The position numbers were made by a program, and so were the translations under genes. Of a stretch of DNA of 64,000 nucleotides, positions 16,812 to 25,122 are shown piece after piece (within the stretch, counting starts at the first letter, position 1; every line of letters starts with the position of its first letter). Origin of the DNA: Rhodospirillales bacterium. GTDB lineage: Bacteria > Pseudomonadota > Alphaproteobacteria > SP197. Below the pieces are notes generated by a model. The model was not told where the DNA came from. It worked only from the letters and a program-made list of their open reading frames with translations, and did no database searches. The stretch covers positions 284-64,283 of the forward strand of contig JACONG010000001.1 in the NCBI GenBank assembly GCA_014323865.1, in the 5' to 3' direction.

Positions 16812-17516
16812 TCAGTGGTCCCGCAGCAGGGTGCCGTACCCTTCGATTGCGTCGTTGATGTCGAGCCGACGCAGGGCCTGCCAGTAGAGCGCTGCGTTGC
16901 AGGCGACGAGCGGCAGGCCGTGGCGCTGTTCGAGTTCGTCGATCAGGCCAACCACCGGCAGCGCCGTGCCAACCTGCAGGATGGCATCGATGCCATCGAC
17001 AGCGACCTCTGCAACGACGCGCCGGATGTCCTCAAGCGAGGTCTCGACGATCGCCGGCAGCGATGGCGCTTCCGTGCCCTTGATCGCAACGACCTCGAAA
17101 CCCGCTGCCTCCGTATTGGCCTTCACGTTGGCATCGATCTCGGCGTTGAACGGGGTCACCACCGCGATGCGTTTCGCACCAAACGCCTGAAGCGCGGCAT
17201 AATCGGCGGCCGAGGCGTTCACGACGGGAATGCCTGTCACCTGCTCCAGTCCAGCGCATCGGTCGGCCAGCCTGGCCGGGCCACCGGGACCGGCATCGGT
17301 CGTCAGCCCGATTGCCAGAAGCCTGGGCGAGCAGTCCATCAGCCTGGACGCCTCGTCGTCGAGGTCGTCGGAGATGCGCTCGCCGCCCAGCCGGAAACGC
17401 TGCATCTGGTTGGTCACACCATCGGGCCGGAGCATGGCGAGTTCCGGTTCGACCACGGTGTTCATGGCCGGTGTCATGACACCGATAACGGCGCGGTGTC
17501 CCAGGGTGTCGGTCAT
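16812..17516 (-). CDS. Asp/Glu racemase superfamily protein (maleate isomerase/arylmalonate decarboxylase-like)
   Basis: The 234-residue protein starts at ATG 17516, overlapping the stop of the SRPBCC gene (ATGA). Family features are GVMTPAMNTVVEPEL near the N-terminus, GIPVVNASAADYAALQAFGAKRIAVVTPF in the middle (a segment wider than quoted motifs elsewhere in the family) and HGLPLVACNAALYW near the end. The positions where the family usually has catalytic cysteines read IGLTTDAG and ILQVGTALP, so both seem replaced. Its reaction is therefore uncertain. Racemases of this superfamily also act beside hydantoinases, and hyuAB lie nearby. Confidence 0.75.
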   Translation of the reverse strand: MTDTLGHRAVIGVMTPAMNTVVEPELAMLRPDGVTNQMQRFRLGGERISDDLDDEASRLMDCSPRLLAIGLTTDAGPGGPARLADRCAGLEQVTGIPVVNASAADYAALQAFGAKRIAVVTPFNAEIDANVKANTEAAGFEVVAIKGTEAPSLPAIVETSLEDIRRVVAEVAVDGIDAILQVGTALPVVGLIDELEQRHGLPLVACNAALYWQALRRLDINDAIEGYGTLLRDH

Positions 17517-17950
17517 GAGCAACCTTTCAGGTGGTCGTTGAGGCCGGTCATGCCCCCGACATAGATGAGTTCGCCGACGATATGCTCGAGCTCGGCCGCG
17601 TCTGCGGGATCGCAGGTCAGCGTGCATTCCCAGATGCCCAGCGTCTTCGCGCCCTCGGTGATTTCGACAAACCGGTTGGTCGAGACGTAGTCGTTGCAGG
17701 GCAGCGGGCCCTCGACGATGTCGTATGTATAGGCGTGCTCGCGGTCGGAATGCGCCAGCAGGGTCTCGCGCCAGATCGAGCCGTCCGCCCCGTCGAGATG
17801 CCGGATGGAGCCGACCGACGTCGACGTGCCGGACTCCATGCGCGATGCCGTGACGCCCGGGTTCCAGGTGGCGACACCGTCGAAGGCGCGGACGGCCTCC
17901 CAGACGCGCGCAATCGGTGCGTCGAGCACTAGGCTGCGAAAGACATGCAT
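17513..17950 (-). CDS. SRPBCC (polyketide cyclase/dehydrase-like) family protein
   Basis: The 145-residue protein has the START-like opening HVFRSLVLDAPIARVWEAVR, followed by DGVATWNPGVTASRM, the usual SRPBCC beginning, and a final amphipathic helix. These folds bind hydrophobic ligands; roles range widely. It lies 16 bases after the MttB-like gene and overlaps the racemase-like gene, so it belongs to this operon. What it binds is unknown. Confidence 0.8.
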   Translation of the reverse strand: MHVFRSLVLDAPIARVWEAVRAFDGVATWNPGVTASRMESGTSTSVGSIRHLDGADGSIWRETLLAHSDREHAYTYDIVEGPLPCNDYVSTNRFVEITEGAKTLGIWECTLTCDPADAAELEHIVGELIYVGGMTGLNDHLKGCS

Positions 17951-17966
17951 CGGGTCTGCTCCTTGA

Positions 17967-19478
17967 TCAGGGATCGAGACGAATGGGGAAGCGCATACGA
18001 ATCTCGGTCTGCGCGGCGGCCGAAAGATGCGAGGACGGCGGACTTGAGAGAATCTCGTCGACCCGGGCCCTGGCCCGCTCCCAGATGCTGGTGCCCCCCG
18101 CCGCCTGCCAATCGTCGACGCTGTTGCGGTCAGCGAGACGGGGATAGACGTATTCGGTCTTCATGAGCTGCAGCGTCTCGGGCTCACCGAGATAGTGACC
18201 CTCGCCACCGACGACCCGTGCGATCGCGTCGAGATCAAGGCCGCCTGCCTCAAGGTCGACGCCACGGACCGAACGCAGAATGGCACCGCACATCTCGTCG
18301 TCGATCACGAGAGCCTCGGGGCTCGCCACCATGATCGAACCCAGCATACCGACCGAAAGGTTGATCATGTCCGCACCGGCGTGGGCGGAGAGCGCCACGG
18401 TGTAACCCTTCTCATAGCCTGCCTGCGCATCGGCGATCTTGGCGTCTGTGATCCCTGCCGAGACGGTCGACGGCAGACCGAGATGGAGCAGGAGCTGCGC
18501 CGCCGCCGCGCTTGCGACAGCAGCCTCACCGCTGCCACCCGACATGGCACCGGTCCGGAGATCGGAGATGAAGGGCATGAAGGCATAAATGCAGGGATGG
18601 CCGGGCCGGATCGCCTCAACCAGCATCATGCCCGCCAGGCACTCGGCGAGGCCCTGCGCCAGTGAACCGGCGAGTGAGGCCGGGCTTGTCGCACCGGCCT
18701 GCCCGGCCGAACAGATCTGCGGGATCATGCCGGCCCCGATCGCCTCGGCAAGCACGGCGCAGCCCTCGGGCGCAAAGCGCAGCGGCGGCACGACATGAAC
18801 CACGACCGCCATGCAGAAGGGTTGGCGACGGAATCGCCCCTCGCCGCCGAGCGCCTTGTCGAACATGGACGCCACGGGTGCAACGTGGTCGGCGCTGTCG
18901 AAGCTGATCCCGATCGGCTTGGCAGTTCCCGCCATGCAGGCGAAGGCCGTGTTGATGTCGAGCTCGAACGGATTGTCGAGGTCGCGTGCGATCAGCGGGC
19001 GCAGACCGTAGCTGACGTTCTCGCAACGATCGAGCACACGCATCATGCGCGAGAGATCGTCGAGCGTGCTGTCGCGATAGCCGCCATCCCGCGCATCGAG
19101 AACCTGAACGGCCGCGCCGCCCGTTCCAGCGTGAACGGCACCGCCGCCGATCTGAAGACCTGTCGAATCGAGAAAGCCCGGGAGGGCGACTGTAGACGGT
19201 GCGCGAGAGAGAACGTCCTCGACGGCGGAGCGCGGGAAGAAGACACGGCCGTCCCGCATGTCGGCCGCGCCGGCCGCAAGGAGGCTGTCAAGGATTCCAC
19301 CGGGTGCGGCAAGCCCGATCTGTTCCAGGATACCGAAGGCGGTGTCAACGACCGCCGAAACGCCCGCGCCATCCAGCGGGCAATAGCAACCGCCCAGCGG
19401 TACCGGAAGAATGACAGCCCCGGTCGTGGCCGCCGCCCGTTCGCGTCGTGTCTGACGGACCCGTCGTGTCGCTGCCAT
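17967..19478 (-). CDS. trimethylamine methyltransferase (MttB) superfamily protein, non-pyrrolysine type
   Basis: The protein is about 503 residues from ATG 19478 (MAATRRVRQTRRE). It shows the MttB TIM-barrel pattern: GILEQIGLAAPGG, GAVHAGTGGAAVQVLDARDG, DINTAFACMAGTAKPIGISF and a C-terminal AGGTSIWERARARVDEIL. There is no in-frame amber codon, so pyrrolysine is not used; it belongs with the MtgB/MtpB-like branch that demethylates betaines. No corrinoid-binding MttC partner is present in the window. It leads the operon that ends with the DMGDH/GcvT-like oxidoreductase, which suggests quaternary or tertiary methylamine use. Confidence 0.85.
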   Translation of the reverse strand: MAATRRVRQTRRERAAATTGAVILPVPLGGCYCPLDGAGVSAVVDTAFGILEQIGLAAPGGILDSLLAAGAADMRDGRVFFPRSAVEDVLSRAPSTVALPGFLDSTGLQIGGGAVHAGTGGAAVQVLDARDGGYRDSTLDDLSRMMRVLDRCENVSYGLRPLIARDLDNPFELDINTAFACMAGTAKPIGISFDSADHVAPVASMFDKALGGEGRFRRQPFCMAVVVHVVPPLRFAPEGCAVLAEAIGAGMIPQICSAGQAGATSPASLAGSLAQGLAECLAGMMLVEAIRPGHPCIYAFMPFISDLRTGAMSGGSGEAAVASAAAAQLLLHLGLPSTVSAGITDAKIADAQAGYEKGYTVALSAHAGADMINLSVGMLGSIMVASPEALVIDDEMCGAILRSVRGVDLEAGGLDLDAIARVVGGEGHYLGEPETLQLMKTEYVYPRLADRNSVDDWQAAGGTSIWERARARVDEILSSPPSSHLSAAAQTEIRMRFPIRLDP

Positions 19479-19965
19479 AAGCCTGTGCTGTCCCAGAGAG
19501 CAAGACCCGCCGATGGCGCGGATCCAAGAAAAACGATTCAACAAAGATGACACGCACACAAGATGCGAGCGTGAACAAATTCCACCGCTGTTGCGGTCAG
19601 TCGACCCAGGGATTGTCGGGCAGGTGCCCGACGACAGTGACGGCGATCAGGACGTCGAGGAAAAGCCACTCCTGCGCGACCCGTGTTCGATCCCGGCGAC
19701 CGGCGGCTGGTGGGTCAGGCCCGATTCAACAGGGTGCCGATTGCGGAACAATCCACCGTTCCCCGTCTGCGGAGGCGGTCGGGAAGAAACGGAAGACTTC
19801 AGGCGGCCATGCCGCCTGAAATCCGCCGCCTGAAATCTCAATTGTCCAGATCAACCATGGGCTGATGAAAATCGTTCGCCGATGTTGCGCCGGGCATACG
19901 ATTTCGGTTGTCACGCCCGAAAGACGCTGGCAGCGTCCGCCGCTTTCTCTTGCTGGGGGTTGGCG
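19479..19965. other. 487-bp divergent intergenic region with a hairpin
   Basis: No gene is supported here. It must hold the promoters of the mttB operon and hyuAB. A 9-bp perfect inverted repeat (TTCAGGCGG / CCGCCTGAA, loop ccatg) lies at 19798-19820, and the right arm is repeated again at 19825-19833. A short minus-strand stretch around 19604-19672 translates to a hydrophobic tail ending GHLPDNPWVD-stop, which might be a C-terminal gene scrap. Confidence 0.4.
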
Positions 19966-22044
19966 ATGGCGCGTCTGGCAGTCGATATCGGCGGCACCTT
20001 TACCGACATTGCATTGGAACTTGATGAAGGGCGGCTCGAGACCTCGAAGGTCCCGACCACGCCGCGCACGCCCGAACAGGGTGTGATGAACGGTGCGCGA
20101 CTGGCCCTTGAGAAGGCCGGGCTCGGTGCAGAGGCGGTCACCGGCGTCATTCACGGCACGACGCTCGCGACCAATGCCCTGATCGAACGCAAGGGCGCAG
20201 CGACCGGCCTGATCTGCACCGAAGGTTTCCGCGATACGCTGCGGCTGGCCTACGAAAACCGCTACGACCAGTACGACATCTGGCTCGACAAGCCCGATCC
20301 CATCGTACCGCGCCACCTCACCTTCCCCGTCGCCGAACGCATGGACGTGCGCGGACAGGTCCTCACCGAGCTCGACGAAAATGCGATCGCACCGATCGCG
20401 GAACGCCTGAAGGCCGAAGGCGTGGAGGCTGTCGCGATCGGTCTGCTTCACGCCTATGCCAACCCCGACCACGAACATCGCGTGCGCGACCTGCTGCTGG
20501 CCGAAGCGCCTGATCTCCATGTCACGCTGTCGTCGGAAGTCTGCCCGGAGGTTCGCGAGTACGAACGCCTGACCACGGCAACATGCAACGCCTATGTCCA
20601 GCCGCTGATAGCGCGCTACCTGCAGGCCCTTGATACCGAGCTGCAGGCCGCCGGCATCGGGGGACCGATGCTGCTGATGACATCGGGCGGGGGCGTCTGC
20701 TCACTCGAGACCGCCATACGCTTCCCGATCCGTCTTGTTGAATCCGGCCCCAGCGGCGGCGCGATCCTGGCCGCCAGCGTGGCTGCCGAGCGCGGCGAGG
20801 CCGAGGTGCTGAGCTACGACATGGGCGGCACCACGGCGAAGATCTGCCTGATCGACAATGCCGAACCGATGACCGCCCGCACCTTCGAGATCGCGCGGGC
20901 GGCGCGCTTCATCAAGGGCAGCGGCCTGCCTGTCCGGATCCCGGTGATCGAGATGATCGAGATCGGTGCGGGCGGCGGCTCGATCGCCCGGCTCGACAAT
21001 CTCGATCGGATCACCGTCGGCCCCGACAGCGCAGGCTCCGAGCCCGGCCCCACCTGCTACAGCCGAGGCGGCACCGAACCCACGGTGACCGACGCCGACC
21101 TGACGCTGGGGCGGCTCGACTCCGGCGATTTCGCCGACGGGCGTATGACGCTCGACGGCGAGGCGGCACGCGGCGCGATCGCACGCCAGGTCGGCGACGG
21201 CCTCGGGCTCAACGCGACCGACGGCGCACTCGGCATCTCCGAGGTGATCGACGAGACCATGGCGAATGCCGCCCGCGTGCACGCCGTCGAACGCGGCAAG
21301 GACCTCAGGAAACGCACAATGATCGCCTTCGGCGGGGCGGGCCCGCTCCATGCATGCCGCATGGCAGAAAAACTGCAGATCCCGCGCGTCGTGATTCCCA
21401 ACAACCCCGGCGTCGGTTCGGCCGTCGGCTTCCTGCGCGCGCCGATCGCTTATGAGGTCATCCGCAGCCGCTACATGACGCTCTCGGCATTTGAGCCCGA
21501 GGCCGCCAACGAGGTCTTCCGGCAACTCGGCGATGAGGCGTGCGCGGTGGTGCACGAAAGTGCTGCCGATGCGCCCGTCACGGAAAAACGAAGCTGTTTC
21601 ATGCGCTACCTCGGCCAGGGTCACGAAATCGAGGTGCCGGTCAGCAACGGCGTGCTCGACGGTGCCGAGCGCGATCATCTCCGGGCCGCCTACGACGAGG
21701 AGTATGCCCGACTGTTCAGCCGAAGCGTGCCCGGTATGGACGTCGAGATCCTGGGCTGGAAGCTGGTGGTCTCGACCGAAGTGCCGCGCACCAACGGGCG
21801 CGACAGCGAGAGCCCGGACCACGCCGCCGAACCCTGCCGCTACCGCACGATGGTCGACCCGCGTGCAGGCGTCGCCAGGGAGGCACCCGTGTTCACGCGC
21901 GGCACCATGGCTGCAGGAGCGCAGTTCGAGGGCCCTTGCGTCGTGACCGAGGGCCAGACCACCACCGTCGTGACCGGCGGTTTCACGGGCCGCATCGACG
22001 GCCTGGGCCATATCGTCCTGGAACGCCGCGAGGAGGTCACGTGA
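19966..22044 (+). CDS. hyuA: hydantoinase/oxoprolinase subunit A (N-methylhydantoinase A-like)
   Basis: The 692-residue protein starts at ATG 19966 behind a GGGGG-rich site. The actin-like ATPase opening ARLAVDIGGTFTDIALELD, TTLATNALIERKGA, and the central VLSYDMGGTTAKICLID define HyuA. HyuA with HyuB hydrolyses hydantoin-type rings or 5-oxoproline with ATP. The stop overlaps the hyuB ATG. With the neighbouring racemase-like and methylamine genes, an N-methylhydantoin or related substrate is a reasonable guess. Confidence 0.92.
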   Translation: MARLAVDIGGTFTDIALELDEGRLETSKVPTTPRTPEQGVMNGARLALEKAGLGAEAVTGVIHGTTLATNALIERKGAATGLICTEGFRDTLRLAYENRYDQYDIWLDKPDPIVPRHLTFPVAERMDVRGQVLTELDENAIAPIAERLKAEGVEAVAIGLLHAYANPDHEHRVRDLLLAEAPDLHVTLSSEVCPEVREYERLTTATCNAYVQPLIARYLQALDTELQAAGIGGPMLLMTSGGGVCSLETAIRFPIRLVESGPSGGAILAASVAAERGEAEVLSYDMGGTTAKICLIDNAEPMTARTFEIARAARFIKGSGLPVRIPVIEMIEIGAGGGSIARLDNLDRITVGPDSAGSEPGPTCYSRGGTEPTVTDADLTLGRLDSGDFADGRMTLDGEAARGAIARQVGDGLGLNATDGALGISEVIDETMANAARVHAVERGKDLRKRTMIAFGGAGPLHACRMAEKLQIPRVVIPNNPGVGSAVGFLRAPIAYEVIRSRYMTLSAFEPEAANEVFRQLGDEACAVVHESAADAPVTEKRSCFMRYLGQGHEIEVPVSNGVLDGAERDHLRAAYDEEYARLFSRSVPGMDVEILGWKLVVSTEVPRTNGRDSESPDHAAEPCRYRTMVDPRAGVAREAPVFTRGTMAAGAQFEGPCVVTEGQTTTVVTGGFTGRIDGLGHIVLERREEVT

Positions 22045-23693
22045 TGGCAAGCGCACTGGAACAGATCAACCAACAGATCATGTGGGACCGCCTGATCGCC
22101 GTCGTCGAGGAGCAGGGTCAGACGCTCATGCGTGCGGCCTTCAGTCCGATTGTGCGGGAGTCGGGCGACATCTCCGCCGGGATCTTCGACCTCCAGGGCC
22201 GAATGCTGGCCCAGGCGGTGACCGGCACCCCGGGCCACATCAACACCATGGCCGCCGCGGTCGTCCACTTCCTGGAGCACTTCCCCGCGGAAACCATGGT
22301 GGAAGGCGACATCTATCTCACCAACGATCCCTGGATGGGCGCGGGCCATCTCAACGATTTTGTCCTGGTGAAGCCGTGTTTCGTCGATGGCACGCTCGCT
22401 GGTCTCAACGCCTGCACCTCGCATCTTGCCGACATCGGCGGACGCAGCTTCGGGCCCGACGCCGCCGACGTGCATGAGGAAGGCATCTACATCCCGCCGG
22501 TGAAGCTCGTGAAGCAGGGCCAGATCGATGAAACCATGATGGCCGTGCTTTATGCCAACAGTCGTGTGCCCGTGCAGAACGAGGGCGACCTCTACGCGCT
22601 GATCGCGTGCTGCGAGGTGGGCGAGGAGCGGCTCGCGGAGATGATGACCGAGTTCGCCATGACCTCGCTCAGGAGCCTGGGCGACCACATCATCGAGACG
22701 TCGCGGCAGGCCACGCTGGAGCGTATCCGCAGCTGGCCGAACGGCACGTGGCAATCAGAGATGATGACCGACGGCTATGATTTCGAGATCAGGATCGCAG
22801 CCACGCTGACCGTCACCGACGACAGCATGACGATCGACTACACCGGAAGCTCGGGCCGCTCGCGCTACGGTATCAACTGCCCGTTGACCTATGCCCAGGC
22901 CTACACCGTGTTCGGCATCAAGTGTGTTGTCGCACCCGACATCCCCAACAATGCCGGTGCGCTCGAGCCCTTCATCGTGACGGCACCGCAGGGCTCGATC
23001 ATGAACGCACTGAAACCCGCGCCCGTTGTGATGCGCCACATCGTGGGCCAGATGCTACCCGACGCCGCCTTCGGCTGCCTGCACCAGGCGCGTCCGGGTT
23101 CGGTTCCTGCGGAAGGCACGGGCGTTCTGTGGGATCTCTCCCTGCGCGGCGGCTTCGGTCACCACCAGGGCGAGAACCGGACCCGGTTCGCCATGGAACT
23201 CGTCCACAACGGCGGCACCGGCGGCCGGCCGACGCGTGACGGTCTCGACGCCACGGCCTATCCGTCCGGCGTCATGGGGAGTCAGGTGGAGATGGTCGAA
23301 TCGACCTGTCCGCTGGTCGTCTGGCGGCGCGAGTTGCGTCCCGACTCCGGTGGCGCGGGCAAATATCGGGGCGGACACGGGCAGGTCATGGAGATCGGCT
23401 CGAGCGAGGAGGCTCCCTTCCAGCTTGCCGCCGCGCTCGACCGCATCACCTATCCCGCACGCGGGCGCGCCGGTGGTCACGACGGTGCCCCGGGCGTGCT
23501 ACGGCTCAGTTCGGGCAAGCCGATGAACGGCAAGGGCGAGCAGGACATTCCCCCTGGGGACCGTCTCTGGGTCGAAACTCCCGGCGGCGGCGGTTACGGC
23601 GACCCGGCGGAACGCGACACGCCGCTCATCGAGGCGGACCTTCGCAGCGAACTCGTCAGCGCCGGGGCCGCAGCGCGCGACTACGGATATTGA
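22044..23693 (+). CDS. hyuB: hydantoinase/oxoprolinase subunit B
   Basis: The 549-residue protein begins MASALEQINQQIMWDRL at the ATG overlapping the hyuA stop (TGATG). HyuB features: SPIVRESGDISAGIFDLQG, GHINTMAAAV, DIYLTNDPWMGAGHLND, TSHLADIGGRSFG, and the glycine-rich end VETPGGGGYGDPAERD. It forms the heteromeric hydantoinase or oxoprolinase with HyuA. No separate carbamoylase is next to it. Confidence 0.93.
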   Translation: MASALEQINQQIMWDRLIAVVEEQGQTLMRAAFSPIVRESGDISAGIFDLQGRMLAQAVTGTPGHINTMAAAVVHFLEHFPAETMVEGDIYLTNDPWMGAGHLNDFVLVKPCFVDGTLAGLNACTSHLADIGGRSFGPDAADVHEEGIYIPPVKLVKQGQIDETMMAVLYANSRVPVQNEGDLYALIACCEVGEERLAEMMTEFAMTSLRSLGDHIIETSRQATLERIRSWPNGTWQSEMMTDGYDFEIRIAATLTVTDDSMTIDYTGSSGRSRYGINCPLTYAQAYTVFGIKCVVAPDIPNNAGALEPFIVTAPQGSIMNALKPAPVVMRHIVGQMLPDAAFGCLHQARPGSVPAEGTGVLWDLSLRGGFGHHQGENRTRFAMELVHNGGTGGRPTRDGLDATAYPSGVMGSQVEMVESTCPLVVWRRELRPDSGGAGKYRGGHGQVMEIGSSEEAPFQLAAALDRITYPARGRAGGHDGAPGVLRLSSGKPMNGKGEQDIPPGDRLWVETPGGGGYGDPAERDTPLIEADLRSELVSAGAAARDYGY

Positions 23694-23877
23694 CCCCGCG
23701 TCAACCCTTCCCGGGAGATGGGAGATACCGGGACGTGACCGAATGTCCCGGTTCCATCGACAGGTTTCCCCGGCAAGGACAGCGCCGACTTTGCCCGTAC
23801 TCTGAAGCAGGCCGATGGCATCGCCTCGCTGCGGCGCGACTTCATGCGCTTCTCGCCGCTCGGGTGCCTCGCGAGAT

Positions 23878-25059
23878 CTAGAGCGCGGCGACAGCGGAAG
23901 CCAGCCGCACAATCTCATCGTCCGTATTGTGGTAGTGCACAGCCGCGCGGCAGATCGACGGCATGGCGCGGCTCTCGAAATCGAGCCGTGTCGACGATGG
24001 TGACGAGGCACCGACGACAATGCCCCGGGCACCCAGCTGCGCGACAATCTCGCTGGCGTCCACGCGGTCGTGACTGAAGGTCACGATAGCGCACCGATCG
24101 GCCTGCGTGCCGGCGTCGCGCAACGTGACGCCGTCGAGCGCCGCGAGGCGATCCCGCAGATCTCCAGCCAGCGCGGCATTGCGCCCGGCAATCGCATCGA
24201 GACCGACATCCAGCGCATAATCGACCGCAACGCCGAGGCCGACCTTGCCGGCCACGAAGCTCTCCCAGTTTTCGTAGCGTCGCGCGGTCGGCGCCATTTC
24301 GTAGCGATCCGGCGCGACCCATTCGGCCGACAAGAGGTCGAGAACCGGCGGCTCGTGGTGTTCCATGATCGCTTCTGACGCATAAAGAAAGCCCGTCCCG
24401 CGCGGCCCGCGCAGGAACTTGCGACCGGTGGCCGACAGGAAGTCGCAGCCGATCGCCTGGACATCAAGCGGTATTTGACCGACCGATTGGCAGGCATCCA
24501 GCAGGTAGGGTACGCCCTTTGCACGCGCGATTCGTCCGACCTCCCCGGCCGGTGTGACCAGGCCTCCCGACGTCGGCACGTGCGTCATGGCAATCAGACG
24601 TGTGCGTGCGTCGATCAGACCCTCCAGGGCCGCGACGTCGACCTGGCCGTGCCCGTCATTCGGCGCGACAACGATCTCGATTCCCCGCTGCTTCACCGCC
24701 TGCAGGCAAGCGATGAAGTTCGAGGCGTATTCGGCGACCACCGTGACGACATTGTCGCCGGGCTTCATGGCCTGAACCAGCCCGTAGAAGGCCTGACCCC
24801 AGGCGACGGTCGCGTTTTCGACCAGCGCGATCTCGTCGGACGAACAGTTCAGCATGCGCGCGATCGACATGTAGGTGCCGTCGATCGCGGGGCTGGCCTC
24901 GCCTTCTGCCGCATACCCGCCGACCTCGGCCTCCCGCCGCAGGTGCTCCTGCAACGCATGGAGTACAGGGTCGGGCATCAGGCCCGCACCGCAGCTCATG
25001 AAATAGGCCTGGTTGTCGAGCGCGGGTGTGTCGGCCCGGACCCTGGCGAGATCGATCAT
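23878..25059 (-). CDS. class V aminotransferase-fold PLP enzyme
   Basis: The 393-residue protein starts at ATG 25059 (MIDLARVRADTPALDNQ). Class V signatures are VPTSGGLVTPAGEVGRIAR, PYLLDACQSVGQIPLDV (PLP-binding Asp and Gln) and the Schiff-base lysine in LSATGRKFLRGPRGTGF. Members include cysteine desulfurases, isopenicillin N epimerase-like enzymes and serine-glyoxylate-type aminotransferases. No desulfurase-type catalytic cysteine loop was recognised near the end, so a racemase, lyase or aminotransferase role is as likely. It is convergent with hyuAB. The gap 23694-23877 contains no supported gene. Confidence 0.87.
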   Translation of the reverse strand: MIDLARVRADTPALDNQAYFMSCGAGLMPDPVLHALQEHLRREAEVGGYAAEGEASPAIDGTYMSIARMLNCSSDEIALVENATVAWGQAFYGLVQAMKPGDNVVTVVAEYASNFIACLQAVKQRGIEIVVAPNDGHGQVDVAALEGLIDARTRLIAMTHVPTSGGLVTPAGEVGRIARAKGVPYLLDACQSVGQIPLDVQAIGCDFLSATGRKFLRGPRGTGFLYASEAIMEHHEPPVLDLLSAEWVAPDRYEMAPTARRYENWESFVAGKVGLGVAVDYALDVGLDAIAGRNAALAGDLRDRLAALDGVTLRDAGTQADRCAIVTFSHDRVDASEIVAQLGARGIVVGASSPSSTRLDFESRAMPSICRAAVHYHNTDDEIVRLASAVAAL

Positions 25060-25122
25060 GGCACTGCCCTGTTTCTGTTCGGCGCTGCCTGATATGTCAC
25101 GAGGCCCTGGCATCCGCCAGCG

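Noticed and set aside
17967-19478. Pyrrolysine-containing MttB
   Set aside because: The frame has no in-frame amber codon and no pylS or pylT is visible, so it is the non-pyrrolysine type.
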